In this document: one piece after another, positions 56,695 through 64,000 of the stretch
How the letters are laid out: every line of letters starts with the position of its first letter
How positions within the stretch are numbered: the stretch's first letter is position 1
Assembly (NCBI GenBank): GCA_947493695.1
Contig: CANLSF010000004.1
Coordinates: forward strand, 62,001-126,000
Length of the DNA stretch: 64,000 nucleotides
Direction of reading: 5' to 3'
Source of the DNA: an uncultured Kiloniellaceae bacterium
GTDB taxonomy: Bacteria > Pseudomonadota > Alphaproteobacteria > Kiloniellales > Kiloniellaceae
Notes under the pieces: generated by a model
Told to the model about the DNA's origin: nothing
The model's database searches: none
Seen by the model: the letters and a program-made list of their open reading frames with translations, nothing else
Translations under genes and position numbers: made by a program

Positions 56695-57060
56695 ATGGAA
56701 GGCCTGTTAGCGGAATACCTGCCGATCCTGATGTTCATCGGGATTGCTGTGGGCCTCGCAAGCATAATGGTGTTGGCCTCTTACATTGTCGGACGCCAGC
56801 GCCCCGACTCGGAAAAGATTTCGGCCTATGAATGTGGCTTCGAAGCTTTTGACGATGCGCGCAGCAAATTCGACGTAAGATTTTACCTCGTCGCCATCCT
56901 CTTCATCATTTTCGACCTGGAAGTCGCATTTTTATTCCCCTGGGCCGTTGCGCTCGGGGATATCGGCCTATTTGGTTTCTGGTCGATGATCGTCTTCCTG
57001 GGCATCCTGACCATCGGCTTTATCTACGAGTGGAAAAAGGGTGCCTTGGAATGGGAGTAG
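56695..57060 (+). CDS. nuoA: NADH-quinone oxidoreductase subunit A
   Basis: 121 residues and three membrane helices. The conserved loop [37 protein letters not shown], with the ND3-type Cys, is complete. Membrane subunit of complex I. First gene of the nuo operon; nuoB starts 4 bp after its stop. Confidence 0.97.
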   Translation: MEGLLAEYLPILMFIGIAVGLASIMVLASYIVGRQRPDSEKISAYECGFEAFDDARSKFDVRFYLVAILFIIFDLEVAFLFPWAVALGDIGLFGFWSMIVFLGILTIGFIYEWKKGALEWE

Positions 57061-57064
57061 CACA

Positions 57065-57604
57065 ATGAATTCCGTTGACGCTGGCGCGCCAATCCCTCCG
57101 GGTCCTCAGCAGGACAAGCTGCTGTCTGCGGTCACTGACGAGATTGCGGAAAAAGGCTTTGTCATCGCCCAGATGGATAAGCTCGCGGCCTGGGCCCAGA
57201 CCGGGTCAATGTGGCCGATGTCCTTCGGTCTGGCCTGCTGTGCGGTTGAGATGATGCATACGGCCTGCAGCCGCTATGACATGGACCGTTTCGGCATCGT
57301 CTTCCGTCCTTCGCCCCGGCAATCCGACGTGATGATCGTCGCCGGAACCCTGACCAACAAAATGGCGCCTGCGCTGCGCAAGGTCTATGACCAGATGCCC
57401 GAGCCACGCTGGGTTATCTCCATGGGGTCCTGCGCAAACGGAGGCGGCTACTATCACTATTCCTACTCTGTCGTACGCGGTTGCGACCGGATCGTGCCCG
57501 TCGACATCTACGTTCCTGGTTGTCCTCCAACCGCCGAGGCTCTGCTTTACGGCATCCTGCAGCTCCAAAAGAAGATAAAGCGCGAAGCCCTGCTGGTTCG
57601 ATAG
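57065..57604 (+). CDS. nuoB: NADH-quinone oxidoreductase subunit B
   Basis: 179 residues from ATG 57065 (GGAG upstream); the frame opens at 57041 inside nuoA. It carries the N2 cluster ligands: the CC pair in [10 protein letters not shown], a Cys in [10 protein letters not shown] and one in [11 protein letters not shown]. It passes electrons to the quinone site with NuoD. Confidence 0.98.
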   Translation: MNSVDAGAPIPPGPQQDKLLSAVTDEIAEKGFVIAQMDKLAAWAQTGSMWPMSFGLACCAVEMMHTACSRYDMDRFGIVFRPSPRQSDVMIVAGTLTNKMAPALRKVYDQMPEPRWVISMGSCANGGGYYHYSYSVVRGCDRIVPVDIYVPGCPPTAEALLYGILQLQKKIKREALLVR

Positions 57605-57640
57605 AACCGGCTGTTTCGCCATCACATCTGGCAGATTCCT

Positions 57641-58264
57641 ATGAATGAAGCCCTTAATGATCTCGGTGAATACATCAGCGCGGCGCATGCTCAGCGTGTA
57701 GCCGGTTTCGACATCCTTGCGGATGAGCTGATCATCCACAGCACGCGCGATGCCATCGTCAAGGTTCTGACTTTTTTGCGTGACGATCAGAATTGCCAGT
57801 TCAAGCAGCTGGTGGATCTGACAGCGGTCGATTTTCCAGCCCGCGAAGAGCGCTTTGACGTGGTCTACAACCTTCTGTCGCTGAAACTCAATCAGCGCAT
57901 TCGGGTGAAGATCGTTACTGACGAAAACAGTCTCGTGCCGTCGGCCTCGGAAGTCTTCTCATCGGCGATCTGGTACGAGCGCGAAGTCTGGGACATGTAC
58001 GGTATCTACTTTGCCGATCATCCGGACCTGCGCCGTATGCTGATGGATTACGGTTTTGAAGGGCACCCTTTGCGTAAGGACTTCCCGCTGACCGGTTATG
58101 TCGAGGTCCGCTATGACGAAACGCAGAAGCGCGTTGTCTACGAGCCGGTCAATCTGACACAGGAATACCGCACCTTCGATTTCATGTCCCCCTGGGAGGG
58201 CATGCTGCGTCTGCCGGGTGATGAAAAGGCCGAGGCGGAAAACGGCGAAGAAGGAGCCGCCTGA
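57641..58264 (+). CDS. nuoC: NADH-quinone oxidoreductase subunit C
   Basis: 207 residues, the 30-kDa subunit kept separate from nuoD (unlike the NuoCD fusion of E. coli). Signature [27 protein letters not shown]-type segment near residue 110-135. Its last codon overlaps the nuoD start by one base. Peripheral arm. Confidence 0.97.
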   Translation: MNEALNDLGEYISAAHAQRVAGFDILADELIIHSTRDAIVKVLTFLRDDQNCQFKQLVDLTAVDFPAREERFDVVYNLLSLKLNQRIRVKIVTDENSLVPSASEVFSSAIWYEREVWDMYGIYFADHPDLRRMLMDYGFEGHPLRKDFPLTGYVEVRYDETQKRVVYEPVNLTQEYRTFDFMSPWEGMLRLPGDEKAEAENGEEGAA

Positions 58265-59442
58265 TGGCTGAGCAAAAAATCAAGCCGATGACGCTCAATT
58301 TCGGCCCCCAGCATCCCGCCGCTCATGGCGTGCTGCGTTTGGTGCTGGAAATGGACGGCGAGATCATCGAGCGCGCGGACCCGCATATCGGTCTGCTGCA
58401 CCGTGGCACGGAAAAGCTGATCGAGCATAAGACCTACCTTCAGGCGGTGCCCTACTTCGATCGCCTTGATTACGTGTCACCGATGAACCAGGAGCATGCG
58501 TTTGCTCTTGCCGTTGAAAAGCTGCTCGGGATCGAGGTGCCGAAGCGCGGTCAGTACATCCGTGTGCTTTACTGCGAAATCGGCCGCATCCTGAACCATC
58601 TGCTCAATATCACGACCTTTGCCATCGATGTCGGTGCCATGACGCCGATCCTCTGGGGCTTCGAGGAACGCGAGAAGCTGATGGAGTTCTACGAGCGCGC
58701 CTGCGGCGCCCGACTCCATGCGGCGTACTTCCGTCCCGGCGGCGTGCATCAGGATCTTCCCGCGGGTCTGCTTGAGGATATCTCAGCCTTCTGCAAGACC
58801 TTCCCCAAGGTCATCGATGACATGGAAGGCCTGCTGACCAACAACAGGATTTTCCGCCAGCGCACGGTGGACATCGGGGCGGTAACCCGCGATGAGGCGA
58901 GCGACTGGGGCTTTACCGGCGTGATGCTGCGCGGGTCTAACGTTCCCTGGGATCTGCGTAAGGCACAGCCCTACGACTGCTACGAGGAACTCGATTTCGA
59001 TATCCCTGTGGGTAAGAACGGCGATTGTTTCGACCGTTACCTCTGTCGGATCGAAGAGATGCGCCAGTCCGTGCGTCTGATGGAACAGTGCGTCGAGAAG
59101 ATGCCGCAGGGCCCCGTGATGACGACGGATCATAAGATCACGCCGCCAAAGCGCGGCGAAATGAAGCAGTCGATGGAAGCGCTCATCCATCACTTCAAAC
59201 TCTATACCGAAGGCTATCACGTGCCGCCGGGAGAGACCTATACGGCGGTCGAAGCGCCCAAGGGCGAGTTCGGTGTGTTCCTTGTCTCCGACGGCAGTAA
59301 CAAGCCTTATCGCTGCAAAATCCGCGCACCCGGATTTGCGCACATGGCGGCCATGGACTACATGTGCCGCGGCCATATGCTGGCAGACAGCGTGGCGATT
59401 TTGGGATCAATGGATATCGTGTTCGGCGAGGTCGACCGATGA
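58264..59442 (+). CDS. nuoD: NADH-quinone oxidoreductase subunit D
   Basis: 392 residues. The 49-kDa subunit: begins [23 protein letters not shown], followed by [14 protein letters not shown] and the quinone-site region; C-terminus DIVFGEVDR is intact. It overlaps nuoE by 4 bp (ATGA). Confidence 0.98.
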   Translation: MAEQKIKPMTLNFGPQHPAAHGVLRLVLEMDGEIIERADPHIGLLHRGTEKLIEHKTYLQAVPYFDRLDYVSPMNQEHAFALAVEKLLGIEVPKRGQYIRVLYCEIGRILNHLLNITTFAIDVGAMTPILWGFEEREKLMEFYERACGARLHAAYFRPGGVHQDLPAGLLEDISAFCKTFPKVIDDMEGLLTNNRIFRQRTVDIGAVTRDEASDWGFTGVMLRGSNVPWDLRKAQPYDCYEELDFDIPVGKNGDCFDRYLCRIEEMRQSVRLMEQCVEKMPQGPVMTTDHKITPPKRGEMKQSMEALIHHFKLYTEGYHVPPGETYTAVEAPKGEFGVFLVSDGSNKPYRCKIRAPGFAHMAAMDYMCRGHMLADSVAILGSMDIVFGEVDR

Positions 59443-60116
59443 AGGTCACGAGTTACGCAGAAGGCGCCGCAGAAGGATTCTCCTTCACGCCTGATAACCT
59501 GGACGTCGCACAGAAATATGTCGCGCGTTACCCCGAAGGCCGTCAGGCCAGCGCCATCATCGCGCTGCTGGATCTGGCGCAGCGTCAGAACGGCGGCTGG
59601 CTGTCCGGCGCAGCGATTGCATACGTTGCCAACTTCCTTGAAGTGGCCCCCATGCGGGCGTTCGAGGTCGCCAGCTTCTACAGCATGTTCAATCTGAAGC
59701 CGGTCGGGAAACACTTCATCCAGGTCTGCCGCACGACGCCGTGCTGGCTGCGCGGCTCCGATGGCTTGTCCGAGACCTGTAAGAAGAAGTTGGGCGTAAA
59801 ATTCGGCGAAGTCACCGAGGACGGTCTCTTCTCCGTCATCGAGGTCGAGTGCCTGGGGGCCTGTGCGAACGCACCTATGGTTCAGATCAACGACGAGTAT
59901 TACGAAGACCTGACACCGGAACGTATGGCGGAGATGATCGAAGATCTGCGCGCCGGCAGGGAGCTTCCCGTGGGCTCGCAGATCGGTCGTCTGACGTCAT
60001 CGCCTGAAGGCGGACCGCAGACCCTACAGGATCTTCCACCCTTCGACGGTAAGGCCGTGAAGATGGAACCGGAAGCGCCCGCAGCCGAACCTGCACCGAA
60101 TGGGGAGGAAGGCTGA
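59439..60116 (+). CDS. nuoE: NADH-quinone oxidoreductase subunit E
   Basis: 225 residues from ATG 59439. The 24-kDa thioredoxin-like subunit with the 2Fe-2S (N1a) ligands in [10 protein letters not shown] and CLGACANAP. It has a longer C-terminal Pro/Glu-rich tail (about 40 residues; [16 protein letters not shown]) than E. coli NuoE, as in other alphaproteobacteria. It overlaps nuoF by one base. Confidence 0.97.
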   Translation: MKVTSYAEGAAEGFSFTPDNLDVAQKYVARYPEGRQASAIIALLDLAQRQNGGWLSGAAIAYVANFLEVAPMRAFEVASFYSMFNLKPVGKHFIQVCRTTPCWLRGSDGLSETCKKKLGVKFGEVTEDGLFSVIEVECLGACANAPMVQINDEYYEDLTPERMAEMIEDLRAGRELPVGSQIGRLTSSPEGGPQTLQDLPPFDGKAVKMEPEAPAAEPAPNGEEG

Positions 60117-61405
60117 TGCTGAGTGATAAGGACCGCATCTTTACGAACCTCTACGGCCAGCACGACTGGGGCGTAGATGGCGCCGTTGAGCGGGGCATCT
60201 GGGACGACACCAAAAGCCTGCTGGCCATGGGCCGTGAGGAGATCGTCGAGGAAATCAAGGCTTCGGGCCTTCGTGGACGTGGCGGAGCAGGTTTTCCGGC
60301 GGGGATCAAATGGTCCTTCATGCCCAAGGAGAGCGACGGCCGCCCGGCCTATCTGGTGGTCAATGCCGATGAATCCGAACCAGGATCCTGTAAAGACCGC
60401 GAGATCATGCGCAACGATCCGCACCGGTTGCTTGAGGGTTGCCTGGTAGCCGGCTTCGCCATGGGCGCTCAGGCTTGCTACATCTATATCCGCGGTGAGT
60501 ATTATCTTGAATCCCAGCGCCTGGAGGCAGCGGTCGAGCAGGCCTACGCAAAAGGCTTCCTCGGCAAGAACGCCTGCGGGTCCGGTTACGACTACGATCT
60601 CTATATCCATCGTGGTGCCGGAGCCTACATCTGCGGCGAAGAAACAGCCCTGTTGGAAAGCCTGGAAGGCAAGAAGGGGCAGCCTCGCCTGAAACCGCCG
60701 TTCCCGGCTGCTGTGGGGCTGTATGGTTGTCCGACGACGGTGACCAATGTTGAGACCATCGCGGTCTCGCCGACCATCCTGCGCCGCGGTGCGGAATGGT
60801 TCGCGGGTTTCGGTCGTCAGAACAACGCGGGCACAAAGATTTACAGCATCTCGGGCCATGTGAATAAGCCCTGCAACGTCGAGGAATCGATGAGCATCCC
60901 CCTGAAGGAGCTGATCGAGAAGCATGCCGGTGGCGTGCGCGGCGGTTGGGACAATCTGCTGGCGGTGATCCCGGGCGGATCCTCTGTGCCCATGCTGCCG
61001 AAATCGATCTGCGATACTGTCCTGATGGATTTCGATGCGCTGCGCGAGGTCAAATCCGGCTTGGGCACCGCGGCAGTGATCGTCATGGACAAGTCGACCG
61101 ACATTGTCGAGGCCATCGCCCGTCTCTCGCACTTTTACATGCATGAAAGCTGTGGCCAGTGCACGCCGTGCCGTGAAGGCACCGGCTGGATGTGGCGCGT
61201 TATGACCCGGATGGTGAAGGGCGAGGCGGATGTCGACGAGATCGATACGCTGCTCGATGTCACCTATCAGGTCGAGGGACATACGATCTGTGCACTGGGT
61301 GACGCGGCTGCCTGGCCGATCCAGGGTTTGATCCGTCATTTCCGTCCTGAGATGGAGCGCCGGATCCTTGAATACAAGAAATCCAAACAGGCAGCGGCGG
61401 AATAG
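60116..61405 (+). CDS. nuoF: NADH-quinone oxidoreductase subunit F
   Basis: 429 residues. The 51-kDa flavoprotein: NADH/FMN loop [13 protein letters not shown] near residue 55, FMN segment [13 protein letters not shown], and the N3 4Fe-4S ligands in [14 protein letters not shown] plus Cys in [13 protein letters not shown]. It oxidises NADH. nuoG follows after 9 bp. Confidence 0.98.
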   Translation: MLSDKDRIFTNLYGQHDWGVDGAVERGIWDDTKSLLAMGREEIVEEIKASGLRGRGGAGFPAGIKWSFMPKESDGRPAYLVVNADESEPGSCKDREIMRNDPHRLLEGCLVAGFAMGAQACYIYIRGEYYLESQRLEAAVEQAYAKGFLGKNACGSGYDYDLYIHRGAGAYICGEETALLESLEGKKGQPRLKPPFPAAVGLYGCPTTVTNVETIAVSPTILRRGAEWFAGFGRQNNAGTKIYSISGHVNKPCNVEESMSIPLKELIEKHAGGVRGGWDNLLAVIPGGSSVPMLPKSICDTVLMDFDALREVKSGLGTAAVIVMDKSTDIVEAIARLSHFYMHESCGQCTPCREGTGWMWRVMTRMVKGEADVDEIDTLLDVTYQVEGHTICALGDAAAWPIQGLIRHFRPEMERRILEYKKSKQAAAE

Positions 61406-61414
61406 GAGACCTTT

Positions 61415-63478
61415 ATGCCGAAGCTGACCATCGACGATCGCGAGATTGAGGTCCCTAACGGACTGACGGTTCTCCAGGCCTGTGAACTGGCCGGCGTCGA
61501 GATTCCCCGGTTCTGTTATCACGAGCGCCTCTCGGTCGCTGGCAACTGTCGTATGTGCCTGGTCGAGATGGAGCGAGCGCCCAAGCCGATTGCTTCCTGT
61601 GCCATGCCGGTGGGCGAGGGCATGGTGATCAAGACCGATACGCCAACCGTCCATAAGGCCCGCAAGGGCGTGATGGAATTCCTGCTGATCAATCATCCGC
61701 TTGATTGCCCGATCTGCGATCAGGGCGGTGAGTGCGATCTGCAGGATCAGGCCATGGCATTCGGGTTCGACCGCAGCCGCTACACCGAGAACAAGCGCGC
61801 GGTTAAAGAAAAGTTCATGGGGCCGCTGATCAAGACGATCATGACCCGTTGCATCCAATGCACCCGCTGTGTGCGCTTCTCCACCGAGATCGCCGGGGTC
61901 GAAGAGATCGGACTGGTCAATCGCGGCGAACACGCTGAGATCACGACCCTGGAGAAAGCCGTCGACTCGGAGCTCTCGGGCAATCTGGTCGATGTCTGTC
62001 CGGTTGGCGCGCTGACTTCAAAGCCCTACGCCTTTACCGCGCGCCCCTGGGAGCTGCGCAAGACCAATTCCGTCGATGTGATGGACGCCGTCGGCTCCAA
62101 CATCCGGGTCGACACCCGTGGCCGGGAAGTCATGCGTGTTCTGCCCCGGCTGCATGAAGACATCAACGAAGAGTGGATCGCGGATAAGACGCGCCACGCC
62201 TGCGACGGTCTGGGGCGCCAGCGCATCGATCAACCCTACGTCCGGCGCGACGGCAAACTCAGTCCTGCGTCCTGGGAAGAAGCCTTTGGGGCTATCGCAG
62301 AAAAAATGAAGGGTCTGTCCGGCGAGAAGATGGCGGCAATTGCCGGTGATCTCTGTGACGCCGAATCGATGTTCGCGCTGAAGCAGATGATGAACGGCCT
62401 GGGCGCGCAGAGCCTGGATTGCCGTCAGGACGGTGCCAAGCTCGATATCTCGACACGGTCTGCCTACACCTTCAACAGTGGTATTGCCGGGATCGAAGAA
62501 GCCGATGCGGTTCTGCTGGTTGGAACCAACCCGCGCTGGGAAGCGCCATTGATCAATGCGCGTCTGCGCAAACGCTTCCTGGCCAGTGGACTGAAGGTTG
62601 CCACCATTGGCGCTCAGGCCGATCTGACCTATCCGGTCGAGTATCTGGGCGCGGGCGGCGAGACCCTGAAGGACGTGGCCGAGGGCCGCAGTTCCTTCTC
62701 CGAAGTGCTCAAGAACGCCGAGCGCCCGATGATCATCGTCGGGATGGGTGCGCTCGCGCGCTCTGACGGTGGCGCGGTGCTGGCACTTGCGCGCAAGATT
62801 GCCGATGACTTCGGTATGGTCTCCGGCGAATGGAATGGCTTCAACGTTCTACATACAGCAGCCGCGAGAGTGGGTGGCCTGGACGTCGGCTTCCTGCCAG
62901 GTGAAAGCGGACGAGACCTGGAGGGCATTCTTGACGGGGCCGGGAAGGGCGAGATCGAACTGGTCTATCTGCTCGGTGCCGATGAGCTCGATATGGAGCG
63001 TTTGGGCAAGGCCTTCGTGGTCTATCAGGGACATCATGGCGATGCCGGTGCGCACCGGGCGGATGTGGTCCTGCCGGGCGCGGCCTACACCGAAAAGAAC
63101 GGCACCTATGTGAATACCGAGGGCCGGGTTCAACTGGGACGTCTGGCCGGCTTCCCGCCCGGCGATGCACGCGAAGACTGGACGATCCTGCGGGCGTTGT
63201 CAGCGCAGGTCGGCGAAGCGCTGCCTTACGACAATCTGGGCCAACTGCGCTCAAAACTGATCGAAGCCAACCCGGTGTTTGCAGTGATCGATGAGATTCA
63301 GCCGGGCAGCTGGAAGGCATTTGGACAGGAGGGGGAACTCGACTCTGCGCCGTTTGTCTCGCCGGTCACGAACTTCTATATGACCGATCCGATCAGCCGG
63401 GCTTCGGATACCATGGCAAAGTGCACCGAGACCTTCGTGCTCGGGAAGCAAGAGGGGGCAACCGGAACCGATGGCTGA
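61415..63478 (+). CDS. nuoG: NADH-quinone oxidoreductase subunit G
   Basis: 687 residues. N1b 2Fe-2S ligands are C34, C45, C48 and C62; the His-Cys set of N5 ([17 protein letters not shown]) and N4 ligands ([10 protein letters not shown] ... CPVGAL) follow; a molybdopterin-oxidoreductase-like domain covers the C-terminal two-thirds. It overlaps nuoH by 8 bp. Confidence 0.97.
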   Translation: MPKLTIDDREIEVPNGLTVLQACELAGVEIPRFCYHERLSVAGNCRMCLVEMERAPKPIASCAMPVGEGMVIKTDTPTVHKARKGVMEFLLINHPLDCPICDQGGECDLQDQAMAFGFDRSRYTENKRAVKEKFMGPLIKTIMTRCIQCTRCVRFSTEIAGVEEIGLVNRGEHAEITTLEKAVDSELSGNLVDVCPVGALTSKPYAFTARPWELRKTNSVDVMDAVGSNIRVDTRGREVMRVLPRLHEDINEEWIADKTRHACDGLGRQRIDQPYVRRDGKLSPASWEEAFGAIAEKMKGLSGEKMAAIAGDLCDAESMFALKQMMNGLGAQSLDCRQDGAKLDISTRSAYTFNSGIAGIEEADAVLLVGTNPRWEAPLINARLRKRFLASGLKVATIGAQADLTYPVEYLGAGGETLKDVAEGRSSFSEVLKNAERPMIIVGMGALARSDGGAVLALARKIADDFGMVSGEWNGFNVLHTAAARVGGLDVGFLPGESGRDLEGILDGAGKGEIELVYLLGADELDMERLGKAFVVYQGHHGDAGAHRADVVLPGAAYTEKNGTYVNTEGRVQLGRLAGFPPGDAREDWTILRALSAQVGEALPYDNLGQLRSKLIEANPVFAVIDEIQPGSWKAFGQEGELDSAPFVSPVTNFYMTDPISRASDTMAKCTETFVLGKQEGATGTDG

Positions 63479-64000
63479 ATTCTGGACCGGCTACGGACTG
63501 CCGACAGTCATTATCGTCGCACAGATTTTTGCGATCATCATCCCTCTGCTGGGTGCGGTCGCTTATCTGACCTATGCGGAGCGCAAGGTGATCGGTGCGA
63601 TGCAGCTGCGCAAGGGACCCAACGTGGTCGGGCCTTTCGGTCTGCTGCAGCCCCTTGCCGACGGCGCGAAACTCTTTTTCAAGGAAACCATCCTGCCGGC
63701 GGGGGCCAACAAGGTCGTCTTCGTCATGGCGCCGATGCTGACCTTTATCCTGGGTCTCATCGCCTGGGCGGTTATTCCCTTTGACTACGGTGTTGTGCTG
63801 GCGGACATCAACGTCGGTATTCTCTACCTCTTTGCGATCTCTTCACTGGGCGTATACGGCGTGATCATGGCCGGCTGGGCTTCGAACTCGAAGTATCCCT
63901 TCCTGGGCGCCCTGCGGTCCGCGGCACAGATGGTATCCTACGAAGTCTCCATGGGATTCGTCATCATCACGGTGCTGATCTGCGTGGGGTCACTAAACCT
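63471..64000 (+). CDS. nuoH: NADH-quinone oxidoreductase subunit H, partial
   Basis: The frame begins [20 protein letters not shown] at ATG 63471, inside the end of nuoG, and runs off the right edge after about 176 residues. The conserved [18 protein letters not shown] and [16 protein letters not shown] segments identify NuoH/ND1, the membrane subunit that forms part of the quinone cavity. Later helices are outside the window. Confidence 0.97.
   Translation, partial: MAEFWTGYGLPTVIIVAQIFAIIIPLLGAVAYLTYAERKVIGAMQLRKGPNVVGPFGLLQPLADGAKLFFKETILPAGANKVVFVMAPMLTFILGLIAWAVIPFDYGVVLADINVGILYLFAISSLGVYGVIMAGWASNSKYPFLGALRSAAQMVSYEVSMGFVIITVLICVGSLN

Noticed and set aside
59900-61933. 677-codon open frame on the minus strand across nuoE-nuoF-nuoG
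   Set aside because: It is opposite three certain complex I genes, has a shadow-like composition and no recognisable domain; long antisense frames are common in GC-rich coding DNA.

Overview
The window is a 64-kb piece of an alphaproteobacterial chromosome. The strongest clue is the right half, where tRNA-Leu, tig, clpP, clpX, lon, an HU gene, tRNA-Val, tRNA-Asp and nuoABCDEFGH follow in the order familiar from Rhodospirillales-like genomes. Other hints are the alpha-type IscR/Rrf2 regulator, a glnB-glnA pair behind a sigma-54 promoter, and many TRAP and tripartite-tricarboxylate uptake genes of the kind common in marine or soil heterotrophs. I cannot name a genus from the sequence. No phage, insertion sequence, CRISPR array or plasmid function is visible.

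Layout. 1-9.6 kb: the start of an Rrf2 (Suf-type) regulator leaving the left edge, with a regulatory interval holding two IscR-like palindromes and a Fur-like box; then upp, two MFS permeases around an Lrp-type regulator, a redoxin/2-oxoglutarate oxygenase fusion, a stand-alone Lrp ligand domain, an RhlE-type helicase, two small hydrolases and a lipoprotein. 9.7-16.4 kb: a complete tricarboxylate-type transport module (tctABC), a second periplasmic binding protein, and a divergent TctD/TctE-like two-component pair. 16.5-26.4 kb: an FMN reductase, a serine hydrolase, an aminotransferase, a GltS symporter, a LysR regulator, a TRAP transporter (dctPQM) and an N-acyl-D-amino-acid deacylase, which together look like an amino-acid or acyl-amino-acid scavenging region. 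26.5-31 kb: accessory genes, including an orphan PAAR-like DUF4280 protein, a zinc-ribbon protein, a PLP decarboxylase and a tandem duplicate pair of small membrane proteins. 31-35.9 kb: an ABC-2 exporter, parE, a thioesterase and a small exported protein. 35.9-39.4 kb: gene-poor, with a mini zinc-ribbon protein, a PEP-CTERM esterase and an orphan HPt protein. 39.4-47.5 kb: glnA, glnB, an aminotransferase, tRNA-His, a Sel1-repeat protein, an aldolase and the NAD(P)HX repair enzyme. 47.6-64 kb: protein quality control (tig, clpP, clpX, lon), HU, tRNAs and the first eight genes of complex I.

Most of the window is ordinary. I do not see a convincing undescribed multi-gene system. The items most worth a second look are the iron-control region at 428-552, the duplication at 29119-30289 with a relic of the neighbouring gene's 3' end, the orphan DUF4280/zinc-ribbon pair, the binding protein paired with a two-component system, and the structured gene-free stretch after tRNA-Val.
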